The translations under genes and the position numbers were made by a program. Positions 36,525 to 46,200 of a stretch of 64,000 bases of DNA are shown in pieces. Positions within the stretch are counted from its first letter, which is position 1; each line of letters opens with the position of its first letter. Under the pieces are notes generated by a model that was not told where the DNA came from, did no database searches, and saw only the letters and a program-made list of their open reading frames with translations. The DNA comes from an uncultured Clostridium sp. (GTDB taxonomy: Bacteria; Bacillota; Clostridia; Clostridiales; Clostridiaceae). Location: contig UQBY01000004.1 in NCBI GenBank assembly GCA_900539375.1, positions 73,824 to 137,823 on the forward strand, written 5' to 3'.

Positions 36525-39500
36525 TTAAACTTTATTAGGTTCTCTTATAAATAAATTTCCTATTTCATATTCATTTTCATTAAGTCCTCTTCTACCATCA
36601 TAATATTCTCCCCTTATTGAATTAAATATTCTATTAACATCTATCGTTCCATATCCCCATTCTCTATTAGGATATGAATCCCCTGTTCTCATCTTAGCTC
36701 CTCTAACTATATATGATATAATTTGTCCTGCATTTATATCTTTATTATTTCCATCAATTATTCCCCATTGTAATATAAGTGCACATATTCCAGCTACTAT
36801 TGCTGTTGCAACAGAAGAACCTGTAGCAGTACCAACAGAACCATCAAGTCTTATTATCCTTCCATTTATTCCGCCTGCTGCAATATCTGGTTTTATTTCA
36901 TTATTTCTTAAAAATCCTCTGCCAGAACTTCCAACTATAGAATCATTATTTTGATTATAATATGCTACAGATACAGATTTTTTAGCTCCAGCTGGAATTG
37001 TTATAGTTGTGTATGGACTAGGATTAAGAAATTTTGTTTCTTCTTCTAATAAACTTTTTTGTGGAAGCCACGCCCAATATTTTCCATCAACTATATATTC
37101 ACCATATAATATAAATCTCCAAATTCCTTCTTTTAACCCTTTAGCTCTAATAGTTATTAGTTCATCTCCATTAAGATAATCAGGAATGGAATAATTTATT
37201 GCCATTGTAGTTCCCTCATAAATAAACTTTATATCTTCTTTTGATTTAAGCTTTGGAGATATTTTTTCAATTACTTCTCCTGAAGGTGATACTATTGAAA
37301 CAGATATTACATTAGGCTTATTTGACCATATTTGAAAATTAATATTTTGTTGGTTTTTATCTACTTTTAGTTCTATAGTTTCAGTATCTCCTGTTTTTTC
37401 TATTCTTCCTTCTGTATGTGTATCAGTATCTCCTTCATTTCCAGTACCTGTTGCAAATACTACTCCTACAGGTCTTGATAAAACATTTATATAATCATCC
37501 ACTATTCCAATTCCAGTATGTGAACCAATATTACTTCCTATTGGTACTAATATAGCTATAGGCTTTTTTAATTCTACAGCTAACATTGTTAAATACCTAA
37601 ATGCAGTTACTATACTTATAACATCATACCTATTTTCTCCTTTACTTGTAATTCCAGCTTCATATAAAACAACTTTACTAGCTTCTTTTAATTTTACAAC
37701 TGCAATATCACAACCTGGTGCTACTCCAATTACATCTGGATTTTTTCCCCTTGCTGCTGCTAAACCTGTAACCATTGTGCCATGTCCATTAATATCTTTA
37801 CTAGGAACTATACTATAAGGGTCTCCTCCAGAGTTTTTAAGCTTTATTGCCTCATTTATTTGTTCTTCTGTATATTCAGTTCCAAGCTTTAAACCATACA
37901 CTTCTTTTCCTGATTGTATAGTTTGGTCCCATATTCTTAGGATTCTTGTTGTATCATCTTCCTTTTGAAATTCTGTATTTAAGTAATCTATCCCTGTATC
38001 TATTACTCCTAAAATAACACCTCTTCCATCTAAAGAAATATAAGGATTGTTGTGATAATATTCTGCATTACTTGCTTCTAAAGGAGTTATATCATTTAAA
38101 GTAAATATTTGTGGAGTTAACTCAAAAATATAATTATTTATATAAGGCATTATTTCTGATACTTTATTTATAGGTAAATATACTATCCCATAAAACTCAC
38201 TTATTATAATAGCTGATATATTTTCTATATTATTTAATTGCAAAAATTTATCCCTATTTGAGTATTCTACTAATATACCTACAACTTCTTCACTATCACT
38301 CTCTTCTTGAAAAAAATTACTAAAAACAACATTTCTAAAATCATTTTTTCTTATATCAATTATATTTAATGTTTTATAAAGTTCTGTCATGCTATTATAT
38401 AAACACACTTCTCCATAACCCCAACTTGTATCAGGATATGTTATATCTCTTCTTTCTTTTTTAGCTCCTATTATAAGAAAATATTTTAATCTTTCACCAT
38501 AAAGATAAGAATCATTTCCTTTCAAAAGTCCCCATTCCATCATTAATGCACTTATACCTGATACGTGAGGTGCTGCCATTGAGGTTCCACTTTTAGTATC
38601 AAAAGACCTATCTGGTATAGGTGCTACTATATCTTCTCCTGGTGCTACTATATCTGGTTTTGCTTCTAAATATAGTGGATATAATCTTCCTCTTCCACTA
38701 AAGGAAGATATAGACCTTGTTATATAATTATAACTTCCAACAGATATTATATTTGAAACTGTTGCAGGTATTCCAAGAGTTCCATCTAAAGTAGGCTGAA
38801 GAAACTTTGTTTTTTTATTTAATATTTCAGAGGTAGGTAACCACATATCAAAAATTCCTTCATAGGAATTAATTAAATTTAATTCAATTGTCCATATTCC
38901 AGATAATATATAATTTCCATTTGATATAAGAGAGATTCCTATTTCTCCACTTATATCAAAGGGTCTTGCTCCAGTATTATAGATTTGATACTTATTTCCT
39001 GATATAACTCCATCATAAAACCCTTCTGATATTACTATCTCTGAAGTTGATATTCCAGAAGGGGTTATAAGCCTTAGTGAAACTTCTGGAAGTATTGATT
39101 TATATAAATTAATTACTACTGCTGTTTCATCACCAGATACTTCAAATCTTACTGCATTAGACTTGTTAAAGGTTCTGCTTACATGATGAGCTGTATCTCC
39201 CTCATTTCCTGCTGCAATAACTATAGTAACTTTATCTAAAGTTGATATTGTACTTATATATTGTTCTAAAAGACTTGTTCCATTATGTGCTCCATCATTT
39301 GTGCTCATACTTATATTTATAACCAAGGGCATATTTAACTCTAGTGATTTATCAAGTAAAAACTTTATACCTTTCATTAAATTTGTACTTAATGTAAATA
39401 AACCTCTTCCACTTTTAACCATCATTATTGAGCTTTTTGGTGCAACACCATAATATCTTTTATCTATATTTCCACCTGCACAAGCTATTCCTGCTACATG

Positions 39501-40073
39501 AGTTCCATGTTCTATAACATCATAAGAAGGAACTATTGAATAAGGGTCTGCACTTTTTAATGCTTCATTTATTTGATTTTTATTATATACTGCACCATTT
39601 AAACTTAAATCATAAATATACTCTATTCTTGTTGTTCCATCTTCTTTTATAAAAGCTGGATGTGTATAATCTATTCCTGTATCAATAAATCCAATTACAA
39701 TTCCATTACCTTGTAAATCAAATTCATTTCTAGCTCTATCTACACAAGCTACCTTATTGCTTCTTTCATCTGATGCATATAAACTTTTTGGAAATTCTAT
39801 ATATTGTATATAAGTACTTTCTGCTAAGAATATTATCTTACTAGGCTTTAAACTTATTATTCCAAAACCATATCCTAAATCTTGAAGTGTTCCATCTAAA
39901 CTTTCAACTAAAGCTTTAACCTTTTCTACTTGTTCTCCATATAAAACCACAACTTCTATATCTTCATTTTCATCACTAGCAAAGGAGGGTGCTATATTTA
40001 TTTTTCCTAAAACTTCTTTTGGAATATTTTTTAATAGATTAATAGTGTTTTCTATGGTTGCTATAATTCTCAC
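36525..40073 (-). CDS. Germination protease with two subtilisin domains (Csp fusion)
   Basis: 1182 aa. Two complete S8 units in tandem. Unit 1: pro-segment 1-115, then Asp131 (IDTGIDYTH), His189 (EHGTHVAG) and Ser498 (GTSMAAPH). Unit 2: Asp692 (IDTGIDYLN), His764 (GHGTMVTG) and Ser1087 (GSSVATA). All six catalytic residues are present, although unit 2 lacks the Pro that normally follows the active Ser. Csp proteases activate SleC. C. perfringens has separate CspA/B/C, C. difficile a CspBA fusion whose second unit is dead. The start is unclear: GTG at 40073 touches its own GGAG, so a downstream ATT may be used. Confidence 0.92.
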   Translation of the reverse strand: MRIIATIENTINLLKNIPKEVLGKINIAPSFASDENEDIEVVVLYGEQVEKVKALVESLDGTLQDLGYGFGIISLKPSKIIFLAESTYIQYIEFPKSLYASDERSNKVACVDRARNEFDLQGNGIVIGFIDTGIDYTHPAFIKEDGTTRIEYIYDLSLNGAVYNKNQINEALKSADPYSIVPSYDVIEHGTHVAGIACAGGNIDKRYYGVAPKSSIMMVKSGRGLFTLSTNLMKGIKFLLDKSLELNMPLVINISMSTNDGAHNGTSLLEQYISTISTLDKVTIVIAAGNEGDTAHHVSRTFNKSNAVRFEVSGDETAVVINLYKSILPEVSLRLITPSGISTSEIVISEGFYDGVISGNKYQIYNTGARPFDISGEIGISLISNGNYILSGIWTIELNLINSYEGIFDMWLPTSEILNKKTKFLQPTLDGTLGIPATVSNIISVGSYNYITRSISSFSGRGRLYPLYLEAKPDIVAPGEDIVAPIPDRSFDTKSGTSMAAPHVSGISALMMEWGLLKGNDSYLYGERLKYFLIIGAKKERRDITYPDTSWGYGEVCLYNSMTELYKTLNIIDIRKNDFRNVVFSNFFQEESDSEEVVGILVEYSNRDKFLQLNNIENISAIIISEFYGIVYLPINKVSEIMPYINNYIFELTPQIFTLNDITPLEASNAEYYHNNPYISLDGRGVILGVIDTGIDYLNTEFQKEDDTTRILRIWDQTIQSGKEVYGLKLGTEYTEEQINEAIKLKNSGGDPYSIVPSKDINGHGTMVTGLAAARGKNPDVIGVAPGCDIAVVKLKEASKVVLYEAGITSKGENRYDVISIVTAFRYLTMLAVELKKPIAILVPIGSNIGSHTGIGIVDDYINVLSRPVGVVFATGTGNEGDTDTHTEGRIEKTGDTETIELKVDKNQQNINFQIWSNKPNVISVSIVSPSGEVIEKISPKLKSKEDIKFIYEGTTMAINYSIPDYLNGDELITIRAKGLKEGIWRFILYGEYIVDGKYWAWLPQKSLLEEETKFLNPSPYTTITIPAGAKKSVSVAYYNQNNDSIVGSSGRGFLRNNEIKPDIAAGGINGRIIRLDGSVGTATGSSVATAIVAGICALILQWGIIDGNNKDINAGQIISYIVRGAKMRTGDSYPNREWGYGTIDVNRIFNSIRGEYYDGRRGLNENEYEIGNLFIREPNKV

Positions 40074-40103
40074 TCCAAATTATATTAATATTTTAAATAT
40101 ATG

Positions 40104-40148
40104 AAAAAGACAGATAATATATGAAATTCACATATTATCTGCCTTTTA
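40104..40148 (-). terminator. Terminator after the XRE regulator gene
   Basis: Arms cagataatatatg and catattatctg with T-rich flanks, between the XRE regulator stop and the csp fusion. Confidence 0.7.
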
Positions 40149-40841
40149 TTATAGATTAAATTCTATTCTTTCTAATTTAGCAATAACTTTTAAATTATTT
40201 AATTCTACAGTTTCAGTTCTTACTGTACCTTCATTACTTATAAGTAAAGCTCTTGAATTTCCTAATAATTTAATTTGTCTTACTATTCTTTTTTCTTTAT
40301 ATTCAATTAAAAATATTCCATTATTACTAACTTCTTTAACTAAATGTGCAAAAGCTAAATCATCCTTCATTATTCTAAATCCAGACATATCATTATCTGC
40401 AATTTTTAAATATATAACTTTATCAATAGGAAAACCTTCTATCTTTCCTGAATAGTTTGGAAGTTCTTTTCCTCCAAATGTATTTTTTAAAGAATAGTCA
40501 TAAACATTTACTTTCTTTAATACTGAAGAAAAGGCTTCTGTCCACACAGCTGAAGTTTCTCCTAAAGTTTTTGGTGAAACTTTCTTCTTTTCCTTTTCTT
40601 TAGCTTTTTCTTCTTTTCTTTCCTCCATTAAAGCTTCATCTGTTACTACCATACTTACATCATTAAAATCTACATTAAGTAACTTTGATGCTCTTTCTAT
40701 GAAATTTTCTTGAACTACTCTTTTACCAATTTCAACTTCATTTATAAATTTATCTGAAACTCCAAGCTTCTTTGCTAATGCTTTTTGAGTTAGTCCAGAC
40801 TTTAAACGTGCTTCTTTAATCTTTTCTCCAACTCTGCTCAT
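40149..40841 (-). CDS. XRE-family regulator with peptidase S24-like C-terminus
   Basis: 230 aa. Helix-turn-helix 1-60 (LTQKALAKKLGVSDKFINEVEIG), a charged Lys/Glu linker (EERKEEKAKEKEKKKV), and a C-terminal S24/LexA-like fold from about 120 (IADNDMSGFRIMKDDLAFAH). The start ATG is directly behind the stop of the DUF3783 gene, with an AGGGAG site inside it. The target genes are not known. It lies next to germination genes, but the intervening terminator argues against co-transcription. Confidence 0.75.
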   Translation of the reverse strand: MSRVGEKIKEARLKSGLTQKALAKKLGVSDKFINEVEIGKRVVQENFIERASKLLNVDFNDVSMVVTDEALMEERKEEKAKEKEKKKVSPKTLGETSAVWTEAFSSVLKKVNVYDYSLKNTFGGKELPNYSGKIEGFPIDKVIYLKIADNDMSGFRIMKDDLAFAHLVKEVSNNGIFLIEYKEKRIVRQIKLLGNSRALLISNEGTVRTETVELNNLKVIAKLERIEFNL

Positions 40842-41204
40842 TTATTTTTCTCTCCCTTTAGTGTCCACTAATTCTCTTTCTAAAATTAAGTGACTTATAA
40901 GTCTTTCAAAGGTCCAGTTAATAGATATAGGTGTTACAACAGCAAGAATTCCTCCTGTTATTAAATTTCTTACAGACTTTATGGTAGTTCTTAACTGATT
41001 TTGTCCATATCCATTAAATAATATAACCTTTTCCTCTGGTAAAGAACTTTCTTCATCTATTACTTCTTTTTTGTTTAATATATCTTTAATTTTCATAGAA
41101 GACATATTCTTTTCTATTTTTATAACTTTAAAATTTATTTTTTTAAGTTTTTCTATTTCTTCTTCTGAAAGACCATAAACTAAAACACATTTGCTTTTTA
41201 ACAT
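40842..41204 (-). CDS. DUF3783 domain protein
   Basis: 120 aa. Starts LKSKCVLVYGLSEEEIEKLK and contains the DUF3783 core (EEKVILFNGYGQNQLRTTI near 58-76). Function unknown. The stop TAA abuts the start ATG of the XRE gene with no bases between. The two genes are surely coupled, so the DUF3783 protein may act in the same control path. Confidence 0.8.
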   Translation of the reverse strand: MLKSKCVLVYGLSEEEIEKLKKINFKVIKIEKNMSSMKIKDILNKKEVIDEESSLPEEKVILFNGYGQNQLRTTIKSVRNLITGGILAVVTPISINWTFERLISHLILERELVDTKGREK

Positions 41205-41215
41205 AATTTCACCAC

Positions 41216-41737
41216 TTATTCAATTATTTCTGGCTCGCTATAAGTTTCTCCAAAGGTTTCAACTGTCATACTCTTTATAACTTGGTCTTCATAAGGTCTA
41301 TCTGAATAATCAGTTTTTGCATTTACTATTTTATCTACAACTTTCATTCCTTCAATTACCTTACCAAAAGATGCATATTGGTCATCTAAATGAGGTGCAT
41401 CTTCTACCATTATAAAGAATTGGCTTCCTGCTGAATTTGGGTCCATAGTTCTAGCCATTGATAAAACACCCTTAGTATGTTTTAATTCATTTTTAAATCC
41501 ATTACGGCTAAATTCTCCCTTTATTGAATATCCTGGGCCTCCCATTCCATTTCCTTCTGGACATCCCCCTTGAATCATAAAGCCTGGAATTACTCTGTGA
41601 AATATTAATCCATCATAAAATCCTCTATTTATTAAATCAATAAAATTATTTACTGTGTTAGGTGCTACTTCTGGATATAGTTCTGCTTTAATAATCCCTC
41701 CATCTTCCATGGTTATAGTTACAATTGGATTTTTCAT
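41216..41737 (-). CDS. Peptidyl-prolyl cis-trans isomerase (cyclophilin)
   Basis: 173 aa. A single cyclophilin domain of usual bacterial length, with FHRVIPGFMIQGGCPEGNG (about 46-64) and FFIMVEDAPHLD near 107, including the catalytic Arg in HRV. It has no signal peptide and is probably cytoplasmic, helping fold proteins. It lies 12 bp upstream of the DUF3783 gene on the same strand. Confidence 0.93.
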   Translation of the reverse strand: MKNPIVTITMEDGGIIKAELYPEVAPNTVNNFIDLINRGFYDGLIFHRVIPGFMIQGGCPEGNGMGGPGYSIKGEFSRNGFKNELKHTKGVLSMARTMDPNSAGSQFFIMVEDAPHLDDQYASFGKVIEGMKVVDKIVNAKTDYSDRPYEDQVIKSMTVETFGETYSEPEIIE

Positions 41738-41811
41738 AATACTTTTCCTCCTGAATACTTTATTATAAATATATTGTTTTTATTATATCCTATTTGCTAT
41801 TTTTTATAAAG

Positions 41812-41847
41812 AAAAAAAGAGAGTGTAAAAACTACATCTCTTTTTTT
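41812..41847 (-). terminator. Terminator overlapping the murI stop
   Basis: Arms aaaaaaagagag and ctcttttttt, with the murI stop codon inside the stem. Confidence 0.6.
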
Positions 41848-42611
41848 AGCAATGCTTTACTTATGTCTATCATTCTTTGGTCCTTTAACGAATTATATAT
41901 CTCAATGTTTCCTTTTTTTGTGCTATCATTAATAAGATTTTGATTGGCAAGTCTTCTTCTTAATTCTTTGCAAGTGCCAAGTCCACCATCTATTACAGGA
42001 ATATTATTACCTATAGTTTCTTGAATAGCCTTTCTTACAAAAGGATAATGGGTACATCCTAAAACTACTGAGCCTATTTTTTGTCCTTTAAATTCACTAA
42101 ACTTATCTTTTAGATAGTCTTTTAAGTCATCACCATCTAAATCTCCTGACTCTATAAATTCAACTAAACCTGCACAGGGCATAGGAATAATTTCCTTTCC
42201 TCCATTATATTTATTCATTAAGTTACCAAATTTCTTTTCTCTTAAAGTCATTGGAGTAGCCATTATTACAATAGCTCCATCCCTATTTAATTCTACTGCT
42301 GGTTTTAATGCTGGTTCTATTCCCACTATAGGAATATCTTTATAATCTTTTCTTAAATCAGCAACAGCTGCACTTGTTGCAGTATTACAAGCAACTACTA
42401 CTGCCTTAGCTCCCTTTTCTCTTAATAAATTAAATGCATTATAAGTAAGTTCTTTTACATCATCTACATTTTTTACCCCATAAGGTGCATTTTTAGAATC
42501 TCCAAAATATATATAATTTTCATTGGGCATAAGCTTTATTGCTTCCTTTAAAACGCTTAACCCTCCTACACCTGAATCAAAAAAGCCTATAGGCATACTT
42601 TTGTTATCCAA
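41832..42611 (-). CDS. murI: Glutamate racemase
   Basis: 259 aa. Makes D-glutamate for peptidoglycan. Asp/Cys active pair: FFDSGVGGLSVLKEA near 9-23, first catalytic Cys in VVACNTATSAA near 72 and second in VLGCTHYPF near 183. The start is TTG with GGAGTG upstream; an in-frame ATG (M6) is a possible alternative. The 239 bp upstream of it (42612-42850) show no recognised element. Confidence 0.94.
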   Translation of the reverse strand: MDNKSMPIGFFDSGVGGLSVLKEAIKLMPNENYIYFGDSKNAPYGVKNVDDVKELTYNAFNLLREKGAKAVVVACNTATSAAVADLRKDYKDIPIVGIEPALKPAVELNRDGAIVIMATPMTLREKKFGNLMNKYNGGKEIIPMPCAGLVEFIESGDLDGDDLKDYLKDKFSEFKGQKIGSVVLGCTHYPFVRKAIQETIGNNIPVIDGGLGTCKELRRRLANQNLINDSTKKGNIEIYNSLKDQRMIDISKALLKKEM

Positions 42612-42850
42612 GATATATCACTCCATTTTTTATTTAATATTTATACCTTAAATTCAATTTACTATTTTAACAAAAAAACATTAACTTTATATAAAATCCT
42701 ATTTATATTTTATTACTTTAATTCTAATAAATCCATATATTTATTACATAAAATATCTAAATTTAAAATTATAATCAAAGTTTGTTTTTTTAAGAATAAG
42801 TTATTATTTACCTTTATTTTTTATAGGCTAAACATTTGATTATAAAGTTA

Positions 42851-42879
42851 TTGACAGTAAAACTTCATTATAATAGAAT
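42851..42879 (+). promoter_or_regulatory. Promoter of glutamine synthetase
   Basis: TTGACA (42851-42856), 17-bp spacer, TAGAAT (42874-42879). Transcription would start near 42886, giving a 100-nt leader before the main ATG. Confidence 0.75.
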
Positions 42880-42957
42880 TTTTCTTAGAGAGTTACTAAC
42901 ATTACAATCCAAATATTTCTTTGTTTAGTACATATATTCAGAAAGGATGTGAAAAAT

Positions 42958-42993
42958 TTGCACAAGCTTTTGTGTAAATATAATTATGATTAA
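42958..42993 (+). CDS. Possible 11-codon upstream ORF overlapping glnA
   Basis: The only good ribosome site in the leader (GAAAGGATG) points at TTG 42958, which starts an 11-codon ORF (MHKLLCKYNYD). The glnA ATG at 42986 has no ribosome site of its own and lies inside this ORF's last codons, so the stop overlaps the start. Coupled translation is likely, or glnA would be poorly translated. Confidence 0.4.
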   Translation: MHKLLCKYNYD

Positions 42994-44887
42994 AGATTTA
43001 ATTTATACCATTCCCCATGACAAACATACTAGTGAGGATATAAAAGCTATTTTGTTAGCTCATCCTGAAATAAAATTTGTTTCATTCGTTGGAGTTGATT
43101 TATCTTGCAATGACACTGATGAAAAAATACCTGTAAAATTATTTCTTGAAGATTTAGAAACTATTTTACATGGTGTTGCAATTCAAACTGACGGTTCATC
43201 AGTTGTTCTTCCTGGTATAGCAACTCTTAATAATGCTAAAGTCGATATGGTTACTGATTTAGATAGCAAGTGGTTTGTTGACTATAATTATGACCATATA
43301 GATTTAGAAACCCAAAAGCCTATCGGAACTTTAAGAATTCCTTGTTTTTTATACCATACAAACAAGCCAGTAGATTCAAGACATATCCTTAAATCAGCAG
43401 TAACAAGCTTTAAAGAAACTTTATGGAACATCTTTGAAACTAAGCCTGAAATTTTAAAACCTTATGGAATAACAAAAGGTGATATAGATGAGATTAATAT
43501 CACTTCTGCTACTGAACTTGAATTCTGGGTTAAAACTCCAAATGATAAAGCTGAAGTAGAAGAATTATATACATCTGAAGTATTACATGAACATTATTGG
43601 ACTAGAACAAAGGGAACTGTAAGAACTGCATTAGAAGAATCTTTACTTCTTATGGAAGCTTATGGTTTTGAACCAGAAATGGGACATAAAGAAGTAGGAG
43701 GAGTTAAGGCAAAACTTACTTCAAATGGTCAATTTAATCATATAATGGAGCAAATGGAGGTAGACTGGAAATTCTCTGATGCCCTTCAATCTGCAGATAA
43801 TGAATTATTTATAAAAATATTAATACAAGAAACCTTCAGAAGAAATGGACTTGAAGTTACATTCATGGCAAAACCATTAGAGGGAATAGCTGGTTCTGGT
43901 ATGCATGTACATCTTGGTGTAAGCCTAAAACTTAAAAATGGTAAAAGAATAAACCTATTCCACGCTACTAAAGAAGATTTCTTAAGTGCTATTGGATACG
44001 GTGCTTTAATGGGACTTCTTAAAAACTATGAAGTAATGAATCCATTTATATCTTCAACAAATAATGCCCTTAGAAGATTAAGACCTGGATTTGAAGCTCC
44101 AATATGTACTGTTACATCTCTTGGATTAAGTCCTTCAAATCCTTCAAGAAATAGAAGTATTCTTATTGGATTAATAAGAGATTTAGCTAATCCAAAAGCT
44201 ACAAGATTTGAATTACGTTCTCCAAACCCACATTCAAATGTATATATAGTTATGGCAGTATCTTATATGAGTATGCTTGATGGTATATTATATGCTGTAA
44301 ATAACAATAAAACAGAAGAAGAACTTTTAAAAGAGTTATCAAAACATGCTGGTGAAGAAGCTGATTATCTTGAAAAAGACAGAGCTTATAGAAGTGAAGA
44401 AGATGTATTTGAACACTTCTCAGTAGAAGAAAGAAATAAACTATTTGGAAAGGCCCCAGCTACTGTTTATGAAAACTTAACAGCTCTTGATAAATATCCT
44501 GAAAAATTAAAGGTTCTTAAAAGAGATAATGTTTTAGATGATACTTTAATTAATAGTTTTAAAATAGCTGCACTTCAAAGATGGAGTACTGAAATAACTA
44601 AGAGAGTTATTGGTGGATATATGAATGAAATTCGTTCATTTGTTCCTCTTCATTCTTTGGACAAAGCTTTAGACCTTGATATATCAAACTGGATGAAAAT
44701 AAATGATTTAAGACATTATATTATGAAAGACACTTATACATCTAAAGGACTATTTACTAAAATAAAAGAAGCCTTTGAAAAACAAGACTATTCAAAAGCA
44801 TCTAAGTATTACTTAGAATTAGAAGAAAAAATGGAAATTTTAAGAGATTTATATTCTTCTTATAAGAAAAATTTATTAGATATCTAA
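42986..44887 (+). CDS. glnA: Glutamine synthetase, long clostridial form
   Basis: 633 aa, ATP-dependent amidation of glutamate. Visible motifs: TATELEFWVKT near 170 and GAGSGMHVHLG-like AGSGMHVHLGVSL near 305 (catalytic), RLRPGFEAPICTV near 360, and FELRSPNPHSNVYIVM near 410. It is longer than the 440-aa GlnA, with an extended C-terminal helical region (LEEKMEILRDLY near the end), and belongs to the ~630-aa clostridial group. It stands alone, not next to glnR or gltAB. Confidence 0.9.
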   Translation: MIKDLIYTIPHDKHTSEDIKAILLAHPEIKFVSFVGVDLSCNDTDEKIPVKLFLEDLETILHGVAIQTDGSSVVLPGIATLNNAKVDMVTDLDSKWFVDYNYDHIDLETQKPIGTLRIPCFLYHTNKPVDSRHILKSAVTSFKETLWNIFETKPEILKPYGITKGDIDEINITSATELEFWVKTPNDKAEVEELYTSEVLHEHYWTRTKGTVRTALEESLLLMEAYGFEPEMGHKEVGGVKAKLTSNGQFNHIMEQMEVDWKFSDALQSADNELFIKILIQETFRRNGLEVTFMAKPLEGIAGSGMHVHLGVSLKLKNGKRINLFHATKEDFLSAIGYGALMGLLKNYEVMNPFISSTNNALRRLRPGFEAPICTVTSLGLSPSNPSRNRSILIGLIRDLANPKATRFELRSPNPHSNVYIVMAVSYMSMLDGILYAVNNNKTEEELLKELSKHAGEEADYLEKDRAYRSEEDVFEHFSVEERNKLFGKAPATVYENLTALDKYPEKLKVLKRDNVLDDTLINSFKIAALQRWSTEITKRVIGGYMNEIRSFVPLHSLDKALDLDISNWMKINDLRHYIMKDTYTSKGLFTKIKEAFEKQDYSKASKYYLELEEKMEILRDLYSSYKKNLLDI

Positions 44888-44892
44888 TAAAT

Positions 44893-44930
44893 CAAAAGAC
44901 GTAGGAACTTTTAACCTACGTCTTTTTTAT
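44893..44930. terminator. Terminator after glnA
   Basis: A 12-bp stem (aaaagacgtagg / cctacgtctttt) and T run, shared with the convergent 82-aa gene. Confidence 0.85.
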
Positions 44931-44945
44931 ATATAATTTATTATG

Positions 44946-45194
44946 CTAAGCTAATGCTGATTTTCCCATAGAATAACTATTATATCTTAAAGGAGTATTT
45001 TCTATAATATATTCTGCTTCTTTATAGCTTTTAGCTTTAAAAACTATAGTCCACCCATCTCTAGTATGTTTTCCTACACACATTAAATATCTATCATCAC
45101 AAGATTTATTTAATCCATCTTTATCTATTATTAAACTTCTAACTTCTCCTATAGTTTTAACATTTAATTTAACAAAAACATCACTTGTATTCAT
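44946..45194 (-). CDS. 82-aa protein of unknown function under LexA control
   Basis: A small soluble protein, MNTSDVFVKLNVKTIGEVRS at the start and RDGWTIVFKAKSYKEAEYI in the middle. I do not recognise the family. The ribosome site is AGGGAG. The promoter carries two LexA boxes, one in the spacer and one past the -10, so it should be off until DNA is damaged. Possible roles are in DNA repair, cell-division arrest or induced release, but none is shown by the sequence. Confidence 0.7.
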   Translation of the reverse strand: MNTSDVFVKLNVKTIGEVRSLIIDKDGLNKSCDDRYLMCVGKHTRDGWTIVFKAKSYKEAEYIIENTPLRYNSYSMGKSALA

Positions 45195-45214
45195 ATTATT
45201 TTACTCCCTTCACG

Positions 45215-45264
45215 CGAACATATGTTTATGTTCTTATTATACAGAACTTTTGTTCGCTAGTCAA
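45215..45264 (-). promoter_or_regulatory. SOS promoter with two LexA boxes
   Basis: Minus strand: TTGACT (45264-45259), 17-bp spacer, TATAAT (45241-45236). The spacer contains CGAACAAAAGTTCT (45256-45243), a LexA/DinR box of the CGAAC-N4-GTTC type. A second, CGAACATATGTTT (45215-45227), lies just past the -10. Confidence 0.85.
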
Positions 45265-45311
45265 CATAATTCTGTACTTAATATTATTTATTAATTTGAA
45301 AATTTATACAT

Positions 45312-45350
45312 AAAAAAGCTAGAGAATAAATTTTTTCTCTAGCCTTTTTG
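45312..45350 (-). terminator. Terminator after pullulanase
   Basis: Arms agctagagaa / ttctctagc with T runs, 8 bp past the stop. Confidence 0.75.
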
Positions 45351-45357
45351 TTTAAAC

Positions 45358-46200
45358 TTATTTAATTGTATAACTCATTGATTTTCTTGTTACTTGTCCA
45401 TTTGAGTCTTTTACATCTACATATAATGTCTTATTTCCTACTTTGCTAGGTTTCCATACTGTTATATTTGATGCTGAATAATCTTGAATTACAAACCAAT
45501 TACCTGAGGCATCTTTTACTAAGAACTTATATTGTAATGTTCCTGTTCCTGTTGCTTTTGCTGATAATACAATTTCTGTTTTACTTTTTTGTGGTGATTT
45601 TTTATCTGTTGTAAAGCTAGTTACTGTTGGTGCAGCTACTTTTACTGTATAGCTCATTGCCTTTCTTGTTACTTGTCCATTTGCATCTTTTACATCTACA
45701 TATAATGTTTTATTTCCTGCTTTGTTAGCTTTCCATGTGCAACTATTTACTATTGAATAATCTCTTATTACTGCCCAGTTTCCTGTTGTATTATCTTTTA
45801 TTAAGAACTTATATTGTAATACTCCTGTTCCACTTGCAGCTGCACTTAAAGTTACTTCTGTTCCACTTGCTTGTGGTGACTTTTTGCCTGCTACAAATGA
45901 AACTACTTTTGGTTTTTCTACTTCTTTAACAGTATAGCTCATTGATTTTCTTGTTACTTGTCCATTACCATCTTTTACATCTACATATAATGTTTTGTTT
46001 CCTGTTTTTCCTGTTGTCCATGTATATGTGTTTGAAGTTTTATAATCTCTTAATACTGCCCAATTTCCTGTTGTATTATCTTTTATTAAGAATTTGTATT
46101 GTAATGTTTTTGTTCCAGTTGCTTTTGCTGTTAATGTAACTTGTGTTCCACTTACTTGTGGTGATTGTTTGCTTGCTACAAAACTGTTTATTACTGGTGC
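45358..46200 (-). repeat. Three ~280-bp tandem repeats in the pullulanase end
   Basis: Each copy encodes about 95 residues, with LQYKFLIKD, GNWAVIRDY and NKTLYVDVKD/NGQVTRK blocks. Near identity at both DNA and protein level. They resemble triple-tyrosine-type modules. Confidence 0.8.
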
